A stretch of DNA of 64,000 bases from Streptomyces fradiae ATCC 10745 = DSM 40063 (lineage in GTDB: Bacteria > Actinomycetota > Actinomycetes > Streptomycetales > Streptomycetaceae): NCBI RefSeq assembly GCF_008704425.1, contig NZ_CP023696.1, forward strand, positions 5,000,501 through 5,064,500, written 5' to 3'. The translations under genes were made by a program, and so were the position numbers. Below the pieces are notes generated by a model that saw only the letters and a list, made by a program, of their open reading frames with translations, was not told the DNA's origin and ran no database searches. Each line of letters starts with the position of its first letter. Within the stretch, counting starts at the first letter, position 1. Of the stretch, positions 42,320 to 49,706 are shown piece after piece.

Positions 42320-42478
42320 TCAGCCCTCACGCAGCGGGACGAAGTCCCATATGTTGCCGTGGCGGACGACTGTCGGCGCCGACTCCGGCGACAGCGCCGG
42401 CGCGGGCGCCGGGGAGGCGACCAGGACCACTCCGGCCGTCACCGCGGCGATGGTCCATGCGGCCGTTGACCGTTCCAT
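42320..42478 (-). CDS. 52-residue small protein with signal-like N terminus (candidate cluster peptide)
   Basis: The reading frame starts with ATG at 42478, preceded by AAGGGG six bases upstream, and stops three bases before the ATP-grasp GTG. N terminus 'MERSTAAWTIAAVTAGVVLV' is a hydrophobic signal- or anchor-like segment, then 'ASPAPAPALSPESAP' with Ala-x-Ala cleavage options, and the C-terminal end 'TVVRHGNIWDFVPLREG'. It is too short to match a family by eye. It could be an exported peptide, a small membrane partner, or a precursor. Its ribosome site and tight spacing argue that it is real. Confidence 0.75.
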   Translation of the reverse strand: MERSTAAWTIAAVTAGVVLVASPAPAPALSPESAPTVVRHGNIWDFVPLREG

Positions 42479-42597
42479 CTAGTTCCCCTTCATCACACGT
42501 CGATCCGGGCAAGCAGACGGCTATCCGGATACTCCTGGGGCATGCTCAGCTTCGTGTGACAGGAAGTGGTCAGACCGCTACTGGACAGGGGAAAGGC
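42479..42597. promoter_or_regulatory. Divergent promoter region of the cluster
   Basis: 119 bp between the small gene and the regulator. A 7-bp inverted pair TCACACG (42493-42499) and CGTGTGA (42553-42559), 53 bases apart, may mark regulator sites. The regulator start has GGGGAAAGG upstream. No certain -10/-35 boxes. Confidence 0.4.
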
Positions 42598-43572
42598 ATG
42601 ACCATCCGACTGGATCGCGTGGATGTGGAGCTCTACCGGGCCGAGATCCAACGGCCCAAGAACGGCGAGGCCGAACTGGCCCGGCGGTTGGGAGTGGCAC
42701 CCGAAGAGGTGTGCCGGCGCAGGCAGCGGCTGACCGAGCTGCGTCTGCTCGAACAGGTCGACGACGAGACCTGGGTCGCGCGCAGCCCGCACGCAGCCGC
42801 CGACGCCCTGCTGGGCGAGGAGGAGAGGCAACTGGAACGACGACGTCTCGGCGTCGCGCAACGCCGCGAGGCACTCACCGCCCTGACCGCCGACTACCTG
42901 GACGCCCGGCGCCTGCGGTCCGACGCCGGCCAGGTGGAGGTGCTCCAGGGGGTCGAGACCGTCCGCGCCACGCTCAGCGAACTGGCCGCGCTCGCCGCCA
43001 CCAGCGTCGACTCGATGGCCCCGGGCGGGGCCCAGAGCGAGCACGCCATCCGCGCCGCCCTGCCCCTCGACAAGGAGTTACTCGGCCGCGGAGTCGCCCT
43101 CCGCAGCCTTTTCCTCGACTCCGCACGATCGCACTCCGCCACCATCCGCTACCTCAAGGACATCCACGACGCGGGGGCCCACGTCCGTACGACGAGTCTC
43201 CTGCCCACGCGCATCCTGATATACGACCGCGAGACGGCCATAGTCCCCCTGGACGCGCAGAACACCGCGCGCGGCGCGGTGGTCGTCCGTGACCTGCCGC
43301 TGCTCAACCTCCTCAACCACCTCTTCCACCTCTACTGGGACCAGGCCACCCCCCTGGACGCCGCCCGCACGAGGCCGGTGGAACTCAGCGACCTGGAACG
43401 GACCGTCCTGCGGCTGATGGCCGCCGGTCAGCTGGACGAGGTCATCTCCCGTCACATCGGCCTGTCGGTCCGCACGACCCGCCGGATCATCAGCGACCTC
43501 ACCAGACGCCTCGGTGCCCACAGCCGCTTCCAGGCCGGGGTACGGGCCGCCGAGCGGGGGTGGATCGCCTGA
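42598..43572 (+). CDS. Cluster-situated regulator, TrmB-like N terminus and LuxR-type C terminus
   Basis: 324 residues. The N-terminal winged-helix-like part ('AELARRLGVAPEEVCRRRQRL') and a helical middle are like TrmB/helix-turn-helix regulators; the C terminus holds a LuxR-type helix-turn-helix ('LSDLERTVLRLMAAGQLDEVISRHIGLSVRTTRRIISDL' split across 262-305). This two-headed layout is typical of natural-product regulators in Streptomyces. Codon 161 (43078-43080) is TTA, so it needs the bldA tRNA. It is divergent from the small gene and ATP-grasp gene. Confidence 0.88.
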   Translation: MTIRLDRVDVELYRAEIQRPKNGEAELARRLGVAPEEVCRRRQRLTELRLLEQVDDETWVARSPHAAADALLGEEERQLERRRLGVAQRREALTALTADYLDARRLRSDAGQVEVLQGVETVRATLSELAALAATSVDSMAPGGAQSEHAIRAALPLDKELLGRGVALRSLFLDSARSHSATIRYLKDIHDAGAHVRTTSLLPTRILIYDRETAIVPLDAQNTARGAVVVRDLPLLNLLNHLFHLYWDQATPLDAARTRPVELSDLERTVLRLMAAGQLDEVISRHIGLSVRTTRRIISDLTRRLGAHSRFQAGVRAAERGWIA

Positions 43573-43616
43573 CCGCCGCCGCCCATCTGCCGCACCCCGG
43601 CTGCGGTGGGCGACCC

Positions 43617-43681
43617 GCTCCGCCGCCGTGCGGCGCCGCGCCGGTGACCCGCCGCCCGGAAGAGCGGTGCGGCGGCGGAGC
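43617..43681 (+). terminator. Hairpin after the cluster regulator
   Basis: Perfect 12-bp stem, 43617-43628 with 43670-43681, long structured loop, between the regulator and the BKACE gene. Confidence 0.45.
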
Positions 43682-43698
43682 CGTGGCACGATCGGAGC

Positions 43699-44433
43699 AT
43701 GATCCAAGCGTGTCTGAACGGTCGGCGCACGACGCGGGACCACTCGGCGGTACCCCTCACGGCGCGGCAGTTGGCGCGGGACGCCGCGCTCGCCCGTGCC
43801 GCCGGGGCCTCCGGTGTGCACCTGCACCCCCGGGACCGCCACGGCAGGGAGAGCCTGGACGCGGCGGTCGTCTCGGAGGCCGTACGCGCGGTCCGCCGGG
43901 CCTGTCCCGGACTGGAGGTCAGCGTGTCGACCGGTCTGTGGATGTGCGAGGGGGACGCCTCCGCGCGCGAGGCCGCCGTGGCCCGTTGGGCCGACACGGA
44001 GCACCGCCCGGACGTCGTGTCGCTCAATCTCGACGAACCGGGCTTCGACCGCATGGCGGGCGCCTTGGGGGAGCTCGGTGTCGGCGTCGAGGCGGGCGTG
44101 TGGTCGGCGGCGGACGCCGAGCGCCTGCTCGACGGCCCCCACGCCGCCACCTGCCACCGCGTCCTCGTGGAGATGATCGACCTCCCCACCGAGCGGGCGC
44201 TTCCCGAGGCCGACGGCATCCTGGACCGACTGGCGCGGGCGCGGCTCGACGTCCCCGTCCTCCTGCACGGCGAGGGCGAGTGCACCTGGCCCGTCCTGGA
44301 CCACGCGCTCGCCCTCGGCCTGCAGACCCGCATCGGCCTGGAGGACACCCTCACCGACCCCGAGGGCCAGGGCGTGGACGGGAACGCCGTGCTGGTGCGC
44401 CACGCCGTCACCCGCCGGGCGCGCGTCCACTGA
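43699..44433 (+). CDS. BKACE-family beta-keto acid cleavage enzyme (DUF849)
   Basis: 244 residues, TIM-barrel. Metal-binding 'GVHLHPRD' (HxH) and 'IGLEDTL' with the conserved Glu; a short form of the family (usual ~270-300). BKACE enzymes swap a beta-keto acid with acetyl-CoA to give acetoacetate and a new acyl-CoA. Next to a cluster with a ketosynthase and a beta-type aminotransferase it may recycle or supply a beta-keto acid, but it could equally be an unrelated catabolic gene. ATG at 43699. Confidence 0.83.
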   Translation: MIQACLNGRRTTRDHSAVPLTARQLARDAALARAAGASGVHLHPRDRHGRESLDAAVVSEAVRAVRRACPGLEVSVSTGLWMCEGDASAREAAVARWADTEHRPDVVSLNLDEPGFDRMAGALGELGVGVEAGVWSAADAERLLDGPHAATCHRVLVEMIDLPTERALPEADGILDRLARARLDVPVLLHGEGECTWPVLDHALALGLQTRIGLEDTLTDPEGQGVDGNAVLVRHAVTRRARVH

Positions 44434-44461
44434 CGCCCCGCCACGCCGGCCCGCGGGTGCG

Positions 44462-44865
44462 TCAGCCGCGGGTGCCGAGGTCCAGTCGGTCGGCCAGCCC
44501 GGCCGCGCCGAACGCCGCGACGAGCCGGTCGCGGCCCTCGGTGAAGTGCGCCCAGCTGTCGTAGTGGACGGGCACGACACGGCGGGCGCCGAGGAGGACG
44601 GCGGTGTCCACGGGCCCGAACCGGGCCGCGATCTCCTTCAACAGGTCGAGTGAGGCGTTGTCGCCGCTGACGTAGACCGTGGGGAGGCCCTCGCCGGTGA
44701 GGACGAAGCCGACGACCTGGCCGGTGATCGCCTCGACCTCGTCGCGCTCCCCGGGGCCGTGGAGGGCGGGCACGCCGGTGACGGTCACCGTGCCGCCGCC
44801 GGGGCGTTCCAGCTCGACCGACTCCCAGTCGGCCAGGCCCTTCGCCCCGTCCCTCAGGCGCTCCC
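44462..44865 (-). pseudogene. Remnant of an MBL-fold metallo-hydrolase (5' end and an internal part lost)
   Basis: The C-terminal part of an UlaG-like metallo-beta-lactamase-fold protein is readable ('ADWESVELERPGGG', 'GFVLTGEGLPTVYVSGDNAS', 'VVPVHYDSWAHFTEGRDRL'). The N-terminal zinc motif HxHxDH is absent. About 30 residues are missing between 'FGPVDTAVLL' and 'GARRVV' at ~44591-44597, where family members have the fifth ligand region. The frame merely runs on through the opposite strand of the CGNR remnant. Confidence 0.8.
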
Positions 44866-44881
44866 CGCCGCCGGGCGGTGC

Positions 44882-45445
44882 GCCGTCACGCTGCCCGGCG
44901 GGCAGCGCCTTGATCTCCTCGACACCCCCGCAGGTACCGAGCGGTGGCTCGTCGACCGCGGACTCGCCCCAGTCGACACCGGCATGCAGGAGCTCTGCGC
45001 CTCCCTGCTGCGCTCCCTGCGCGAGCACGTCCGCGCCCTCCTCGCGGCCCACGTCGCCGGCCTGCCCGCCCCCGCCGACGCGCTGGCCGCCCTCAACGGC
45101 GCGCTCACCCGGGCCCCCGCCGCCTCCCTGCTCCGCTGGAACCCGGACCGCGGCCTGTACCGCGAGACGGCCCACCCGGTCGCGCAGATCGTCGAACACG
45201 CCCTCGCCGTCCCCGCCGCCGACCTGCTGACCGGCCCCGACGCCGACCGCCTCACCGCCTGCGGCTCCACCCCCTGCAACCGCTACCTGCTCCGCCACGG
45301 CCGCCGCCACTGGTGCTCGGTCCGCTGCGGCGACCGCGCCCGAGCCGCCCGCGCCTACGCCCGCCGCACCGCGGCCGCCGCCCCGCATCCCGGCGGCACC
45401 ACGACGCCGCCGGACGGCACGCGACCGCCCCGGGCGCGGCTTTGA
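44882..45445 (+). pseudogene. Remnant of a CGNR zinc-finger regulator (5' end lost)
   Basis: The C-terminal ~185 residues of a CGNR-type protein: 'LPGGQRLDLLDTPAGTERWL' and the zinc finger 'CGSTPCNRYLLRHGRRHWCS' then 'VRCGDRARAARAYARR', where the naming motif has become CGDR. No start codon with a ribosome site exists near its beginning; its 5' end abuts the truncated metallo-hydrolase within ~20 bases. One deletion seems to have removed both 5' ends and the shared divergent promoter. Confidence 0.75.
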
Positions 45446-45561
45446 CGGATCCTTGATGGCGGACCGACACCGCGCCGGAAACGCTCGGGCCCCGCGGGGA
45501 GAGACGGTCGCCCCCGCCGTCGCCTCGCGCCGTCGCCACGGCAGTGCCGCCGGGGGAGAGC

Positions 45562-45711
45562 CACGTGCGCGGCGGGTACGGCGTGACCGTCGTCGGCATC
45601 AAGCGCCCGGGCCGGGCCTTCACCTACGCGACCGCCGAAACGGTCATCGAGAAAGGGCGACGTCATCGTCGGCAGGACGCAGGCCGTGGAGGCGTTCGCG
45701 GCGCTCGGGGT
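45562..45711 (+). pseudogene. Frameshifted fragment of a TrkA-type K+ regulatory domain
   Basis: Reads 'VRGGYGVTVVGIKRPGRAF' and 'TYATAETVIEKG', the RCK C-terminal domain of TrkA-type potassium regulators. An extra G in the run at 45655-45657 then shifts the frame; in the next frame 'GDVIVGRTQAVEAFAALG' continues the domain. All of the 5' part of the gene is missing. Confidence 0.7.
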
Positions 45712-46128
45712 GGCGTGCGGGCGTCGCGGAGGCCCCTTCGGGCGCTCGGGTGCGCGCACGCGCCGCCGCCACCGCCGCGGCAGGGGAGGCCGGGGAACGG
45801 CCGGTCGACTGCCCCTCCGCGGCGTGCGCTAGTAGGCCGTCCGCCCGATGTCCCGTACCCGCGGGCGGGCGCCGGGCCTGGCGGGTGCCGGGGGCTCGGG
45901 CGGACGCCGGCGGGCCGGGCGGCCGGGCGGGCGCCGTGGGGCGGACATGGGCGGCCGGACGGGCGTCGATGGCCGGGCGCTGATCGCGCGCCGCATCGCG
46001 CGCCTCCGTGCGCCGGTTCACTCCACCGGGGCGGGCCGACCCGCGTAATGATCCCCGCGCGCCCGCCTCTCCGGTGTGAAGGCACTGCCGAGCAGGGCAG
46101 TCACACACGGACATGGAGGCTGTGGCAT
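45712..46128. other. Decayed or non-coding stretch
   Basis: About 420 bases with no supported gene; several overlapping frames are open only because the DNA is GC-rich. Follows the TrkA fragment and ends at the ribosome site of the next gene (GGAGG near 46114). Confidence 0.6.
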
Positions 46129-46761
46129 ATGACGGGTTCTCGGGGATCGGGGAGTGAGGGCGCTCCGGGCGCCGCGGCGGCCGCGGGTGCCGCCGGGGCC
46201 GGTGCCGGGGCCGCCGGGGGCGCGGGTGTCCGGGCCGCCTCGGGTGCCGTGGGCGGCGCGGGGGGCGCGGGGGGCGCCGGGGTGCCCGGGAGGGGCGGCC
46301 CGTGCGGGGCCAGGGCGGTGGTGGAGTGGCTGGCCGCGGTGGCGCCCGACCCCGGCGCCTGCCGCTGGGAGTGGGAGCGCGACCCGCGGGGGGTCGCCCT
46401 CCTGCCCGCCGGGCGGCGCTGGGACGTGCTCATCATCCCGGCGCGGCTGGGCTATCCGACGCTGGACGTCCTCCAGCGGCTCGTGGCCAGGCCGGGCCCC
46501 GTGCTCTGCGACTTCGGCGACGAGCGGATGGGCTTCTTCGTCCCGCCCGGGACGGCCGCGCGCTGGCTGGGCACGGGGGTGCGCGGCGCCGGTCGCGGCA
46601 CCTGGATCGTCGTCCCGTACCCGGGGCGGACCACGGGCGCCGCGCGCTGGCTGGTGCTGCCGGACGGGGTGGGGACCCTCACCGACCCCGCGCTGCTGGA
46701 GCTGGCGATGCACGAGGCGGCGGCGCGGCTCGCGGCGGGAGGTGACGACGGGAGGTCTTGA
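46129..46761 (+). CDS. Primase/polymerase-like protein of Streptomyces
   Basis: 210 residues. The first ~60 are Ala/Gly-rich low complexity. The folded part ('VVEWLAAVAPDPGACRWEWE', 'GVALLPAGRRWDVLIIPARLGYPTLDVLQRL', 'FGDERMGFFVPPGTAARWL', 'WIVVPYPGR') resembles the N-terminal primase-polymerase-like domain of a common Streptomyces family. Catalytic acidic residues could not be confirmed by eye. ATG at 46129 with GGAGG upstream. Its stop overlaps the -35 box of the chitinase promoter. Role unknown. Confidence 0.7.
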   Translation: MTGSRGSGSEGAPGAAAAAGAAGAGAGAAGGAGVRAASGAVGGAGGAGGAGVPGRGGPCGARAVVEWLAAVAPDPGACRWEWERDPRGVALLPAGRRWDVLIIPARLGYPTLDVLQRLVARPGPVLCDFGDERMGFFVPPGTAARWLGTGVRGAGRGTWIVVPYPGRTTGAARWLVLPDGVGTLTDPALLELAMHEAAARLAAGGDDGRS

Positions 46762-46786
46762 CACGGCGATTGGTCTGGACCATTTT
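46758..46786 (+). promoter_or_regulatory. Chitinase promoter with DasR-type operator
   Basis: TTGACA (46758-46763), 17 bases, CATTTT (46781-46786). The spacer holds ATTGGTCTGGACCATT (46769-46784), close to the DasR consensus ACTGGTCTAGACCAGT. DasR represses chitin genes until glucosamine 6-phosphate accumulates. Confidence 0.9.
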
Positions 46787-46826
46787 GTGTGCGCCGCACC
46801 CGACACCCCCACATCCGGAGGCAGTT

Positions 46827-48734
46827 GTGTACCGCACCCGTCGCACCAGACCTCTCGCCGCCACCCTGGCGGCCGTGCTCGCGGCGGGCGGACTCCTCGC
46901 CGCGGCCCAGACCGCCGAGGCCCGCCCGCACCGCACGGCCCCCTCCGGGGCCGCCGCCCCCGCCCCGGCCGCCGCCCCCGCCGCGTCAGCCCCGGCCGCC
47001 GGACGGGCCGGGGCCGCCGACGCCGAGCTCCTGCGCAACGGGGGCTTCGAGACCGCCCTGGACGGCTGGACGTGCACGGCGGGGAGCGGGACCGCAGTCG
47101 CCTCGCCCACGCGCACCGGCACCGGCGCCCTGAAGGCCGTCCCCGCGGGCGGCGACAACGCCCGCTGCTCCCAGACCGTCGCCGTACGCCCCGACTCGGC
47201 GTACACGCTGAGCGGCTGGGTGCGCGGCGGCTACGCGTACCTCGGCGCGTCCGGCACGGGCACCGGGGACACGTACGCCTGGACGCCCTCGGCCGCCGAC
47301 TGGCAGCGGCTCACCACCGCCTTCCGCACCGGCCCCGCCACCACCTCGGTCACCGTCTACACCCACGGCTGGTACGGCACCCCCGCCTACCACGCCGACG
47401 ACCTGTCCCTCACCGGCCCCGGCGGCGACCCCGTCACCATCCCCGACACCCCCGGTGGCCTGGCCGCCGGCACCCCCACCGCCACGAGCGTGCCGCTCGC
47501 CTGGCGGCCCGTCGGCGGCGCGACCGGCTACACCGTCTACCGCGACGGCGTCAGGGCCCAGACGGTCACCGGCACCTCGGCCACCGTCACCGGGCTCGCC
47601 GCCGACACCGCGTACGCCTTCCAGGTCACCGCCTCCAACAGCGCGGGCGAGTCGCCCAGGTCCCCGGCCGTCACCGCGCGCACGGCCCCCCGCGACACCC
47701 CGGGACCCGGCCCGCACCTGCCCGCCCACGCCCTCGTCGGCTACCTCCACGCCAGCTTCGCCAACGGCTCCGGGTACACCCGCATGGCCGACGTCCCGGA
47801 CTCCTGGGACGTGATCAACCTCGCCTTCGGCGAGCCCACCTCGGTCACCTCCGGCGACATCCGCTTCGCCCTCTGCCCGCGCACCGAGTGCCCGCACGTC
47901 GAGTCGCCCGAGGAGTTCAAGGCCGCGATCAGGGCGAAGCAGGCGGCGGGCAAGAAGGTGCTCATCTCCATCGGCGGACAGAACGGCCAGGTCAGACTGG
48001 CCACACCGGCCGCCCGCGACGCCTTCGTCGCCTCCGTGTCGAAGATCATCGACGAGTACGGCCTCGACGGCCTCGACGTCGACTTCGAGGGCCACTCCCT
48101 CTCCCTCGACACCGGCGACACCGACTTCCGCCGGCCCACCACCCCGGTCGTCGTCCACCTGATCAGCGCGCTGAAGACCCTGAAGGCGAGGTACGGCGAC
48201 GGCTTCGTCCTCACCATGGCGCCCGAGACCTTCTTCGTGCAGCTCGGCTACCAGTTCTACGGCTCCGGCCCCTGGGGCGGCCAGGACCCGCGCGCCGGCG
48301 CCTACCTGCCCGTCATCCACGCCCTGCGCGACGACCTCACCCTGCTCCACGTGCAGGACTACAACTCCGGCCCGATCATGGGCCTGGACAACCAGTACCA
48401 CCACATGGGCGGCGCGGACTTCCACATCGCGATGACGGACATGCTGCTCACCGGCTTCCCCGTCGCGGGCGACGCGAGCCGCTTCTTCCCGGCGCTCCGG
48501 CCCGAGCAGGTCGCCATCGGCCTGCCCGCCTCGCCGAACGCGGGCAACGGCCACACCCCGCCCGCCGAGGTGGCCAAGGCGCTGAACTGCCTCACCCGGA
48601 ACACCGACTGCGGGAGCTACCGCCCGCACGGCACCTGGCCCGCCCTGCGCGGGCTGATGACCTGGTCCATCAACTGGGACCGCTTCAACGGCTGGGAGTT
48701 CTCCCGGAACTTCGACGCCTACGACTGGCGCTGA
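46827..48734 (+). CDS. Secreted GH18 chitinase with CBM and FnIII domains
   Basis: 635 residues. Signal peptide, Ala/Pro linker, an N-terminal carbohydrate-binding-like domain (~70-205: 'LLRNGGFETALDGWTC'), one fibronectin type III domain (~215-300), then a GH18 barrel (~320-635) with 'LISIGGQNG' and the catalytic 'GLDGLDVDFEG'. It cleaves chitin outside the cell. GTG at 46827 with GGAGG five bases upstream; the DasR-type operator lies in its promoter. Layout fits Streptomyces ChiA/ChiB-type enzymes. Confidence 0.96.
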   Translation: MYRTRRTRPLAATLAAVLAAGGLLAAAQTAEARPHRTAPSGAAAPAPAAAPAASAPAAGRAGAADAELLRNGGFETALDGWTCTAGSGTAVASPTRTGTGALKAVPAGGDNARCSQTVAVRPDSAYTLSGWVRGGYAYLGASGTGTGDTYAWTPSAADWQRLTTAFRTGPATTSVTVYTHGWYGTPAYHADDLSLTGPGGDPVTIPDTPGGLAAGTPTATSVPLAWRPVGGATGYTVYRDGVRAQTVTGTSATVTGLAADTAYAFQVTASNSAGESPRSPAVTARTAPRDTPGPGPHLPAHALVGYLHASFANGSGYTRMADVPDSWDVINLAFGEPTSVTSGDIRFALCPRTECPHVESPEEFKAAIRAKQAAGKKVLISIGGQNGQVRLATPAARDAFVASVSKIIDEYGLDGLDVDFEGHSLSLDTGDTDFRRPTTPVVVHLISALKTLKARYGDGFVLTMAPETFFVQLGYQFYGSGPWGGQDPRAGAYLPVIHALRDDLTLLHVQDYNSGPIMGLDNQYHHMGGADFHIAMTDMLLTGFPVAGDASRFFPALRPEQVAIGLPASPNAGNGHTPPAEVAKALNCLTRNTDCGSYRPHGTWPALRGLMTWSINWDRFNGWEFSRNFDAYDWR

Positions 48735-49537
48735 CCCCCGGGCGCGGCGGCCCGCACGGCACCGGCGCGCCCCGCCCGCGCGGCGCGCACGGCACCGGCC
48801 CCGCCGAGCACCGCGCCGCACAGCAGCAGGCTGCCCGCCACGTCCAGCGGCCAGTGGTAGCCGCGCAGCACCAGTCCCGCGCCCGTCGCCGCCGTCAGCA
48901 CCGCGGCGACGGGCACGAGCGCCCGGCGGTGGACCAGCAGCGCCGCCGCCCCGTACGCCACCAGCGACGTCGCGGTGTGCCCGGACGGGTAGTAGCCCGT
49001 CGCGTCGGTGAACGGCCCCGGCCGGTCCAGCAGCAGTTTCAGCGGGATTACCAGGGCGGGCACGAGCACCATGGCCGCGGCCGCGTACAGCGCCGCCCGC
49101 CGCCGCCCGCGCCACAGGGCGTACGCCGCGGCGGCGGCCAGCACCGGCAGGGCGACGGGCGGGTTGCCGAGGTCGGCGCCGAGTTCGGTGAGCCACGCGG
49201 GTCCCCGGCCGGCCAGCACGCGCCCGGCGCGCTCGTCCAGCGCGGCGAGCGGGCCGCGTACCGCCACCTGCCAGGTGACCAGCGCGAACCCGCACAGCGA
49301 GAGCACCGCCACGACGAAAGCCGGCCGTCCCGGAACAGGGGGGGTTGTTCCGGGACGGCCGGCGGGACCGGTGTGCCGCTCGCCCCGGGGGGTGTGGGGC
49401 GGGCGACGGTCCGATCGGTGAGGATCGCCGGCACGCGAGGCGCCGGCACCGTGCGCGAAGGCACGTCCGGGGCGGTACTGGGGAGGTCCCGTCCCGGGTC
49501 CGCCCGCAGTCCCCTGCGAGCGGGGTTCTTCTCTCAT
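48719..49537 (-). CDS. PAP2-family membrane phosphatase
   Basis: Up to 272 residues. Six membrane segments and the phosphatase motifs 'KLLLDRPGP', 'YPSGHTATS' and 'RGYHWPLDVAG'. It probably removes phosphate from a lipid such as phosphatidic acid or undecaprenyl pyrophosphate. The 3' end overlaps the chitinase end by 16 bases. The start is doubtful: the first ~70 residues are low complexity and contain an 18-bp hairpin, so a GTG at 49312 or 49306 is a possible true start. Confidence 0.85.
   Translation of the reverse strand: MREEPRSQGTAGGPGTGPPQYRPGRAFAHGAGASRAGDPHRSDRRPPHTPRGERHTGPAGRPGTTPPVPGRPAFVVAVLSLCGFALVTWQVAVRGPLAALDERAGRVLAGRGPAWLTELGADLGNPPVALPVLAAAAAYALWRGRRRAALYAAAAMVLVPALVIPLKLLLDRPGPFTDATGYYPSGHTATSLVAYGAAALLVHRRALVPVAAVLTAATGAGLVLRGYHWPLDVAGSLLLCGAVLGGAGAVRAARAGRAGAVRAAAPGGQRQS
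49320..49363. repeat. 18-bp perfect hairpin inside the annotated 5' part of the PAP2 gene
   Basis: 49320-49337 pairs with 49346-49363, 8-base G-rich loop. Such a stem is unusual in coding DNA and supports a downstream start for the phosphatase or a terminator here. Confidence 0.85.
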
Positions 49538-49659
49538 CGGCGCCGACGTTACGCGACGCGAGAGGGGACCGACAGCCGGACCCCCATCCCGCCATCGGCC
49601 CCCCACACCTTCTTCACGTACCGGTGCGTACGGCTCCCACCCGCCTCCCGGCGGTGGGA

Positions 49660-49704
49660 CACCCGGCACCGGGCGGTCTGCGCCGAGGTGCCCGGTGCCG
49701 GGTG
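49660..49704 (-). terminator. gabT terminator
   Basis: Perfect 15-bp stem, 49660-49674 with 49690-49704, 15-base loop, immediately past the gabT stop on the minus strand. Confidence 0.8.
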
Positions 49705-49706
49705 CG

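Noticed and set aside
42320..42478. Calling the small gene a graspetide precursor
   Set aside because: The signal-like N terminus and the lack of a repeated Thr/Ser-Glu/Asp core do not fit graspetides well, and the ligase looks like an amino-acid ligase; left as an open candidate.
44759..45445. An intact CGNR regulator starting at 44759
   Set aside because: The first ~40 codons are the opposite strand of the hydrolase remnant and have no similarity; the gene is truncated.
45453..46050. Several 70-170 codon frames between the CGNR remnant and the primase-like gene
   Set aside because: No ribosome sites, inconsistent codon bias and Arg/Ala/Pro-rich composition, apart from the TrkA fragment described.
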